Positions 1 to 5,348 of a stretch of 5,348 nucleotides of DNA are shown here, in pieces (the first letter of the stretch is position 1; the number at the start of each line of letters is the position of its first letter). The stretch lies in the NCBI GenBank assembly GCA_035763085.1, contig DASUBV010000251.1, positions 1 through 5,348 on the forward strand. The letters are read 5' to 3'. The stretch is from DASUBV01 sp035763085. GTDB lineage: Bacteria > Actinomycetota > Actinomycetes > Streptosporangiales > Streptosporangiaceae. The position numbers and the translations under genes were made by a program. The notes below the pieces were generated by a model that was not told the DNA's origin, did no database searches, and saw nothing but the letters and a program-made list of their open reading frames with translations.

Positions 1-1131
<1,131 letters not shown>

Positions 1132-1157
1132 CTCTGCCTGCCCGCAAGCCAGCTGCT

Positions 1158-1198
1158 CGCCAGGGCTTCGTTACTGCTTATCCATAACGAGGCTGGCG
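1158..1198. terminator. Bidirectional terminator-like hairpin between convergent genes
   Basis: The 84-base gap between the clpX stop and the stop of the minus-strand ATPase gene holds an imperfect inverted repeat. CGCCA (1158-1162) pairs with TGGCG (1194-1198), and GCTTCGTTA (1165-1173) pairs with TAACGAGGC (1185-1193). There is a 2-base bulge (GG, 1163-1164), one G-U pair on the clpX transcript, and an 11-base loop. The inner part is AT-richer than its surroundings. Neither side has a T-tract, which is common for actinobacterial terminators. A weaker GCCTG/CAGGC repeat follows at 1198-1221. Its position between two converging stops supports termination for both units; on the minus transcript the stem has one A-C mismatch. 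Function is inferred. Confidence 0.6.
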
Positions 1199-1215
1199 CC
1201 TGCGCGGGCGGCCCG

Positions 1216-1947
1216 TCAGGCCAGCTGCCCGCTCCGGATCTCGATGACCCGGTCCGCGGCGTCGGTCAGGGCCCGGTCGTGCGTGGCCACGATGGCCGTG
1301 ATCCCCTCCTGGCTGACGATCGTGCGCAGCAGAGTCATGATGTGCGCGGCCGAGCGGGAGTCCAGCTGCCCGGTTGGCTCGTCGGCCACCAGCAGCCGCG
1401 CATTGTTGGCCAGCGCCCGGGCGATGGCGACCCGCTGCTGCTCGCCGCCGGACAGCTCGGCAGGCCGCTGCTGGGCCCGGTCCTCGACGCCGACCAGGGC
1501 CAGCAGGTCGCGGGCTCGCCGCTCGCGGTCGGCGGCGCGGACCCTGGACAGCCGCATAGGCAGGCCGACGTTCTCGGCCGCCGAGAGCATGGGCAGCAGC
1601 GCGAACGACTGGAACACCAGGGCCACGTTCTCACGTCGCAGCCGCAGGGCCTGCTCCCGGTTCATGGCGCTGACCTCCTGTCCCTCCACCCACACCTGCC
1701 CGCTGTCGGGCCGGTCCAGGCCGGCGATCAGGTTCAGCAAGGTGGTCTTGCCCGAGCCGGACCGGCCGCGGACGGTCAGCAGCTCACCAGGCCGCACGGT
1801 GAGCGAGACGCCGCGCAGGGCGTGCACCAGGGCCGGGGCCCGGCCGAAGGTGCGGGTCACGTCGCGCATCTCGACGATGGGGGCGCCGCCGGCGTCCGGG
1901 CCAGCCACGGTCGCTGCCGCCGCGCCGCTGCCGGTCTGCGCGGTCAC
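1216..1947 (-). CDS. ABC transporter ATP-binding protein, LolD/MacB/FtsE type (short ATPase)
   Basis: This 243-residue cytoplasmic ATPase is predicted to power the FtsX-type permease encoded upstream in the same operon. All ABC motifs are canonical: Walker A GRSGSGKTT at 61-69, Q-loop Q113 in VFQSFALLP, signature LSGGEQQR at 165-172, Walker B LLVADE at 185-190 with catalytic E190, D-loop LD at 195-196, and H-loop H223 in ATHD. The Q-loop context and the DEPTGQLD block are typical of the MacB/LolD group. The chosen start is a GTG at 1947 whose last two bases fall in the preceding gene's TGA (a 4-base GTGA overlap), with AGGGA 8 bases upstream. Residues 1-23 are an Ala/Gly-rich leader of unclear role. 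A later ATG at M27 would cut into the first beta strand, so it is less likely. Length is normal for the family and there is no C-terminal extension, unlike its neighbour. Substrate is unknown. Confidence 0.93.
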   Translation of the reverse strand: MTAQTGSGAAAATVAGPDAGGAPIVEMRDVTRTFGRAPALVHALRGVSLTVRPGELLTVRGRSGSGKTTLLNLIAGLDRPDSGQVWVEGQEVSAMNREQALRLRRENVALVFQSFALLPMLSAAENVGLPMRLSRVRAADRERRARDLLALVGVEDRAQQRPAELSGGEQQRVAIARALANNARLLVADEPTGQLDSRSAAHIMTLLRTIVSQEGITAIVATHDRALTDAADRVIEIRSGQLA

Positions 1948-1960
1948 CGGGACTGTCCCT
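1944..1960 (-). promoter_or_regulatory. Stop/start overlap and Shine-Dalgarno coupling the two ATPase genes
   Basis: On the minus strand the start GTG (1947-1945) and the stop TGA of the longer ATPase gene (1946-1944) share bases as GTGA. AGGGA at 1956-1960 sits 8 bases before the GTG. The same bases can form a small stem (GGGA with TCCC, 3-base loop) that would partly hide this ribosome binding site, so ribosomes finishing the upstream gene may be needed to open it. The overlap is directly visible; coupling is inferred. Confidence 0.6.
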
Positions 1961-2951
1961 GGTCCGGCAGGCCGGCGTCCGGCTCCGCGCCCGCTGCCGG
2001 GCCCGCCGGGTGCGGGCGGTCCGGCCAGACGCCGACGTGGTCGGGTTCCAGGGCCAGCCGGACCCGGTCGCGCAGGTCCAGGGCGCCGATGAACTCGCCC
2101 GGCAGCTGCAGCCGGCCGGCCCGGTCCAGCACCGAGTACTCCTGGGCCACCTCGGCCTCCTGGCCGTGCTCGTCGGTGTGCGTGCGGCGGAGCACCTCCG
2201 TGCTGATCCGCCCGTCTCGGATCGCGATCGTCCGCCGGACCTGCTCGGACACCATGTCGTCGTGGGTGACGATCAGCACCGTGACCCCCAGCTCGGCGTT
2301 GGCCGTGCGCAGCGCCGCGAAGACCCCGGCGGCTGTCTCGCTGTCCAGCTCGCCGGTCGGCTCGTCGGCCAGCAGCACCCGGGGCTGGTTGGCTAGCGCG
2401 ACGCCGACGGCGACCCGCTGCTGCTGGCCGCCGGACAGCTCGGCGACCAGCCGGTCCGCGCAGTCACCCAGATCCAGCATCTCCAGCAGCTCGGCTGGCC
2501 GCCGGCGGCGGGTGGCGCGGTCGGCGCCGGCCAGCTTCATCGGCAGCATGATGTTCTCCGCGGCGGTGTAGTGCGACAGCAGGTTGCGGCTGGTCTGCTG
2601 CCAGATGAACCCGACCGTGGACCGCCGGTAGGCCAGCCGCTCCCTGGCCCCCAGGGTGAGCAGGTCATGGCCGGCCACGACGGCCTGGCCGCCGGTTGGC
2701 TGGTCGAGGGCGGCCAGGATGTTCAGCAGCGTGGACTTGCCGCTGCCTGACGCTCCCACCAGCGCGGTCAGCTCGCCGGCGGCGACCTGCAGGTCCAGGC
2801 CCTGCAGGGCCTGGGTTTCCACGCCGCTGACCGAGAAGATGCGGACCAGCCGGTCACAGAAGACCACGGCCCCGGGCGGCGCGCCGGCGCCCGGCTGGCC
2901 GCCGGTGCCGGCCTTCCGGCTGGCCGCGATCAGGTCATCGATAGCTGGCAT
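1944..2951 (-). CDS. ABC transporter ATP-binding protein, LolD/MacB type, with AbrB-like C-terminal extension
   Basis: This 335-residue protein is about 100 residues longer than a usual LolD/MacB ATPase. The nucleotide-binding domain covers about residues 29-250: Walker A GASGSGKST at 66-74, Q-loop in FIWQQTSRNLL (Q118/Q119), signature LSGGQQQR at 172-179, Walker B VLLADE at 192-197 with catalytic E197, D-loop LD at 202-203, H-loop H230. After a charged linker (about 251-270), residues 271-311 match the pattern of a SpoVT/AbrB hairpin (V-L-D-R-A-G-R-L-Q-L-P, then L-x-L-x-D-x-V). The last 24 residues are Pro/Ala/Gly-rich and probably disordered. The start is the ATG at 2951, 25 bases after the permease stop; the frame upstream has no other ATG or GTG before that stop. 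A GTG at codon 29 is possible but lacks a good ribosome binding site. It probably pairs with the short ATPase downstream or forms its own dimer under the permease. Substrate is unknown. Confidence 0.93.
   Translation of the reverse strand: MPAIDDLIAASRKAGTGGQPGAGAPPGAVVFCDRLVRIFSVSGVETQALQGLDLQVAAGELTALVGASGSGKSTLLNILAALDQPTGGQAVVAGHDLLTLGARERLAYRRSTVGFIWQQTSRNLLSHYTAAENIMLPMKLAGADRATRRRRPAELLEMLDLGDCADRLVAELSGGQQQRVAVGVALANQPRVLLADEPTGELDSETAAGVFAALRTANAELGVTVLIVTHDDMVSEQVRRTIAIRDGRISTEVLRRTHTDEHGQEAEVAQEYSVLDRAGRLQLPGEFIGALDLRDRVRLALEPDHVGVWPDRPHPAGPAAGAEPDAGLPDQGQSR
2019..2141 (-). other. Region encoding a SpoVT/AbrB-like swapped-hairpin segment
   Basis: Residues 271-311 of the longer ATPase read E-Y-S-V-L-D-R-A-G-R-L-Q-L-P-G-E-F, then A-L-D-L-R-D-R-V-R-L-A-L-E-P-D-H-V-G-V. 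This follows the AbrB N-terminal domain pattern of V-D-x-x-G-R-V-x-I-P-x-E-L, then L-x-I, then D-x-x-x-I. The glycine-arginine turn, the proline and the following glutamate line up. The two adjacent arginines that AbrB of Bacillus subtilis uses for DNA contact (R23, R24) fall on Ile and Gly here, so DNA binding is doubtful. The assignment is from pattern recognition, not a profile search. Confidence 0.6.
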
Positions 2952-2980
2952 GACTCCCCGTCTTTCCTGCTGCCGATCAT
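2930..2980 (-). other. Possible 16-codon coupling ORF across the permease/ATPase junction
   Basis: An ATG at 2980 overlaps the permease stop TGA as ATGA. It has a very strong Shine-Dalgarno run, AGGAGGAGG (2985-2993), 4 bases upstream; using the first AGGAGG the spacing is 7 bases. The reading frame differs from that of the ATPase and encodes 16 residues (M-I-G-S-R-K-D-G-E-S-C-Q-L-S-M-T) before TGA at 2932-2930, just inside the ATPase gene. It could be a relay that delivers ribosomes next to the ATPase ATG. It could also be chance, since the purine run also encodes the permease's Q-E-E-A-G tail. No functional peptide is claimed. Confidence 0.3.
2954..2968 (-). promoter_or_regulatory. Candidate ribosome binding sites for the longer ATPase
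   Basis: Two purine runs precede the ATG at 2951. AGGAAAG (2962-2968) is 10 bases away and GGGGAG (2954-2959) is only 2 bases away, which is too close for normal initiation. Neither is as good as the AGGAGGAGG further upstream, which serves a different frame. This leaves some doubt about how the ATPase is initiated, although the ATG itself is the only sensible start. Confidence 0.4.
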
Positions 2981-5348
2981 CCTGCCTCCTCCTGCCGGAG
3001 CTGCGCCGCCACGTTGCGGCGCAGGAACGCGGCGCTCTGCACCGACACGATGGCCAGGGCCAGGACGACGATCCCGGCGGCCGGGATCACGGTCATCAGG
3101 TCCGGCCGCAGCAGCACCACCGGGCCGGCCGCGCCGGAGAACACTGCGAGATTCAGGACCGGGCCCAGCACCACGGCCAGCAGCAGCGCGGCCAGGAAGC
3201 TGCCCAGCACCGCCACTGCCAGCAGCGGCACCACCTCGGTCACGGCCACGGCCCGGGCCTGCCGGGACCCGGTGCCGAGGGCCAGCAGCCGGCTGGCCAG
3301 GCGGCCCCGGTCCTGCCCGGACACGGCCAGCGCGAACAGCAGCGCGATGACGCTGAGCAGCGCCGCCACCCCGGTGCCAAGCCAGTACAGACGCGCCGCG
3401 GCGTGCAGCGCCGGAGCCTGGCGCAGCCCGGTCAGGATGCGGGCGCGGGAGACCAGCTGAGCGCCGGGCAGGTGGCGCCGGATCTGCGCCTGGATGGCGG
3501 CCGTGCTGATGCCGGCCCCGGTGAGCAGAACCTCGTCGGGACCCTGCACCGACGGCAGCCGCGATGTTGCCCAGGCCGGCAGCACCACGAACCGGCCGGA
3601 CGGCATGGCCGGCGTCGGGGTGCTCCGCCCCGCGATCCGGACCGGCACCGAGACCCCGGTCTGCTCCAGGGTCGCGTGGCTGCCCACGGCGCCCAGCCCG
3701 GCCGGCGCGAGCACCGGGATCACGCCGCTCGCCGTCCCGCTGCCCGGACCGCGGGCCAGGGCCCCGGCGGGGAATCCCGGCCACGGCGTATCCCCGGCCA
3801 GTGCGGCGTAGGGCCCGGGCGAGACGACGACCAGGCCGACCGCGCGGGCGGGCCCGGACCCTGATCGCAGGGTCCCGGCTGCCGGGTTGCCGCGCGGCAC
3901 GGCGTAGACGGGCGCGACGTGCCGGACACCGGGCACCGTGGCCAGGGCCCGGCTGAACGCGGCCGGCACGGGGCCGGGCCCGGGACCGCGCACCAGCACG
4001 TCCGCGCCGGCCTGCCGCCAGACCGCCGCGGACTGGCCGCCGGCCACCGAGCCCGCGATCATGAACCCGAGTGCGGCCACGGTCAGGCTGATGACCAGGG
4101 TGAGCGCGGGCAGCAGTGCGCCGATCCGGGCCCGGGCGGTGCGGGCCACGGCCAGGAAGCCGACCACGCCTCGCCGCCCGGCGGCCAGCCGCAGCAGGCC
4201 GCGGACCGGTACCGGGTACAGCCGGGCCGCGATCAGCGCGGCCGCGGCGGCGGCCAGCACCGGCGCGGCCTGGATGAACACGTCCGCGCCAGCCGCGACG
4301 CCGCGCAGCCGCGCCATGGCCAGGGCGGCGCCGGCCAGCGCCAGCACGGTGAGCTCCCCGGTCAGGCGCCGCCAGGTCGGGCGGGTTGCCGCCAGGTCGG
4401 CCCGGCCGTCCCCGGCGGGCCGCACGCCGCGGTGCGTCCAGCCGGCGGCCAGGGCCGGGATGCCGATCGCTGCTGCGGCCGCCAGGCCGCCCAGGGCCCA
4501 GGCCGCGCCGCCGCCGCCGGGCGGCGGCGCGGTGATCGCCACGGCGATGGCGGCGCCCGCCACCGCCCCGGGCCCGGCCAGGCCCGCTGACCGGGCCAGC
4601 ACCCGGCCGGCGACCTGCCGGGCCGACCCGCCCCGGGCCCGGATCAGGGTCAGCTCGGGCCGGTAGGCGCCGGCCGCCAGGCGGGCACAGCTGACCACCA
4701 CGAACAGGCTGACCAGCAGGACATCGGCGATCAGCAGGGTGCCGATGGCCGCCGCCGTCCGCTGCTGGGCCGCGAATCCGCTGATCGAGGACGGGAAGGC
4801 GCTGCTGACGGTCAGCGTGGTGGTCTCGCCTTGCGGCGTGCCGGGAATGGCGGGCAGCGGCTGGGTCAGCGCCGGGCTGCCGTTCGTCGTGGCCAGCCCG
4901 TTCAGCCCGGCCAGGACCTGCGGCAGCCGGGCGGAGGTGATCGCGCCGCGGATCAGCGGCAGGAACCACTGGCCGTGGATGATGCTGCCGGCGTAGGCGG
5001 CCTGCAGGGCGGTCAGCTCGCCCGGCCCGATCAGCGCCGTGCCCTGCCAGTACTGCGGCCCGGCGTCCGGGCCGGTGTGCGGCAGCGGGATGATCGGCGC
5101 GGCCACCGACGTGTCCGCCTGCCAGAACGCCGAGCTGGCCCGGCGCGGCGCCACGATGCCGGTCACCCGCAGGATGACCTCCGGCCGGCCGGGCAGGTAC
5201 GGCTTCAGCCGGGCCTGGGAGCCGACGTGCAGCCCGAGCCGGCTGGCCGTGATGGTCGTCACCGCCGTGTCCAGCCGGACCGCTCCGTGCCGGGCGCCGG
5301 GGCCGGGCGGCAGTGCGGTCGCCGCGGCGGGCAGTGTCCCGCTGACGG
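2977..5348 (-). CDS. Large FtsX/MacB-type ABC transporter permease (5'-truncated by window edge)
   Basis: This is the membrane component of the ABC operon, visible for 790 codons with the stop. The frame runs open to the right edge, so the GTG at 5262 is an internal codon. Visible parts in order: an extracytoplasmic domain (5348 to about 4753); helices at about 4752-4684, 4587-4528 and 4509-4441 forming the first FtsX domain, with the cytoplasmic motif LIRARGGSARQV at 4647-4612; helices at 4359-4303, 4278-4216 and 4116-4045; a second extracytoplasmic domain (about 4044-3388); and a C-terminal FtsX domain with helices at 3387-3319, 3237-3151 and 3096-3025. Arginine-rich loops fall on the cytoplasmic side throughout. 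With one N-terminal helix expected outside the window, this gives ten helices, the plan of YbbP and BceB. The protein ends L-R-Q-E-E-A-G. It lies 25 bases before the ATPase ATG. The exported or extracted substrate cannot be inferred. Confidence 0.92.
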   Translation of the reverse strand, partial: VSGTLPAAATALPPGPGARHGAVRLDTAVTTITASRLGLHVGSQARLKPYLPGRPEVILRVTGIVAPRRASSAFWQADTSVAAPIIPLPHTGPDAGPQYWQGTALIGPGELTALQAAYAGSIIHGQWFLPLIRGAITSARLPQVLAGLNGLATTNGSPALTQPLPAIPGTPQGETTTLTVSSAFPSSISGFAAQQRTAAAIGTLLIADVLLVSLFVVVSCARLAAGAYRPELTLIRARGGSARQVAGRVLARSAGLAGPGAVAGAAIAVAITAPPPGGGGAAWALGGLAAAAAIGIPALAAGWTHRGVRPAGDGRADLAATRPTWRRLTGELTVLALAGAALAMARLRGVAAGADVFIQAAPVLAAAAAALIAARLYPVPVRGLLRLAAGRRGVVGFLAVARTARARIGALLPALTLVISLTVAALGFMIAGSVAGGQSAAVWRQAGADVLVRGPGPGPVPAAFSRALATVPGVRHVAPVYAVPRGNPAAGTLRSGSGPARAVGLVVVSPGPYAALAGDTPWPGFPAGALARGPGSGTASGVIPVLAPAGLGAVGSHATLEQTGVSVPVRIAGRSTPTPAMPSGRFVVLPAWATSRLPSVQGPDEVLLTGAGISTAAIQAQIRRHLPGAQLVSRARILTGLRQAPALHAAARLYWLGTGVAALLSVIALLFALAVSGQDRGRLASRLLALGTGSRQARAVAVTEVVPLLAVAVLGSFLAALLLAVVLGPVLNLAVFSGAAGPVVLLRPDLMTVIPAAGIVVLALAIVSVQSAAFLRRNVAAQLRQEEAG
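4368..4400. repeat. Short 13-bp direct repeat in the permease gene
   Basis: GCCGCCAGGTCGG occurs at 4368-4380 and again at 4388-4400. The period of 20 bases is not a multiple of three, so the two copies are read in different frames and do not represent a protein repeat. The segment encodes the cytoplasmic loop before the fourth visible helix. It probably reflects composition or an old local duplication. Confidence 0.5.
4503..4532. repeat. Perfect 13-bp GC inverted repeat inside the permease gene
   Basis: CCGCGCCGCCGCC at 4503-4515 and its exact reverse complement at 4520-4532 flank a 4-base loop. All 13 pairs are G-C. The segment encodes the short external turn between the second and third visible helices (A-P-P-P-G-G-G-G-A-A), where proline and glycine codons are naturally complementary. 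The mRNA would form a very stable stem-loop within the coding region. It may be a by-product of composition, or it may slow the ribosome or polymerase. Confidence 0.75.

Noticed and set aside
2656..4666. Several plus-strand ORFs opposite the permease
   Set aside because: They are biased Arg/Ala/Pro/Gly translations, while the opposite strand shows a coherent membrane topology with positive-inside loops.
2930..4969. A 679-residue minus-strand ORF in another frame overlapping the permease
   Set aside because: It is Gly/Arg/Ala/Pro-rich with no hydrophobic helices or motifs, so it is a frame shadow of the permease. Only its last 16 codons, with their own start and ribosome binding site, are worth a note.
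5260..5262. GTG as the permease start
   Set aside because: The frame continues open for 28 more codons to the window edge, and the sequence at this point is already inside an extracytoplasmic domain. The N-terminal helix must lie further upstream.
1216..5348. A defence system or biosynthetic cluster reading of the minus-strand genes
   Set aside because: Only transporter components are visible. No nuclease, toxin, regulator or biosynthetic enzyme is present to support such a claim.

Overview
The window is high-GC DNA (roughly 70% G+C by eye, with third codon positions almost all G or C) and most likely comes from an actinomycete. The ClpX sequence agrees: its ADP-binding loops, its PSITRDVSGEGVQQALLK block and its R-E-K-S-A C-terminus are close to mycobacterial and streptomycete ClpX as I remember them. 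No mobile element, RNA gene or CRISPR array was seen.

Layout. Positions 1-1131 (+) hold the 3' part of clpX, the AAA+ unfoldase of the ClpXP protease; its start and zinc-binding domain lie left of the window. A short convergent intergenic gap (1132-1215) carries a long imperfect hairpin that probably terminates transcription from both sides. Everything from 1216 to the right edge is on the minus strand and looks like one operon, transcribed right to left. It contains a large FtsX/MacB-type ABC permease (2977 to beyond 5348, start outside the window), a LolD/MacB-type ATPase with an unusual C-terminal extension (1944-2951), and a second, shorter LolD/MacB-type ATPase (1216-1947).

How the genes may work together. 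The permease appears to have the ten-helix, two-FtsX-domain plan of YbbP/BceB-like proteins, with nine helices visible. Such a permease normally pairs with an ATPase dimer. The two ATPases differ in sequence and are both intact in every catalytic motif, and their genes are translationally coupled by a 4-base GTGA overlap, so a heterodimer is plausible. The substrate cannot be read from the sequence: the family includes lipoprotein extractors, peptide and antibiotic exporters, detoxification modules and mechanotransmission systems that transport nothing.

The most interesting points are a segment resembling the SpoVT/AbrB swapped-hairpin fold at the C-terminus of the longer ATPase, an excellent Shine-Dalgarno sequence feeding a 16-codon out-of-frame ORF across the permease/ATPase junction, a perfect 13-bp inverted repeat inside the permease gene, and the bidirectional terminator-like hairpin. 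I saw nothing I would call a wholly new system. The window reads as a housekeeping gene next to a poorly characterised actinobacterial ABC operon.
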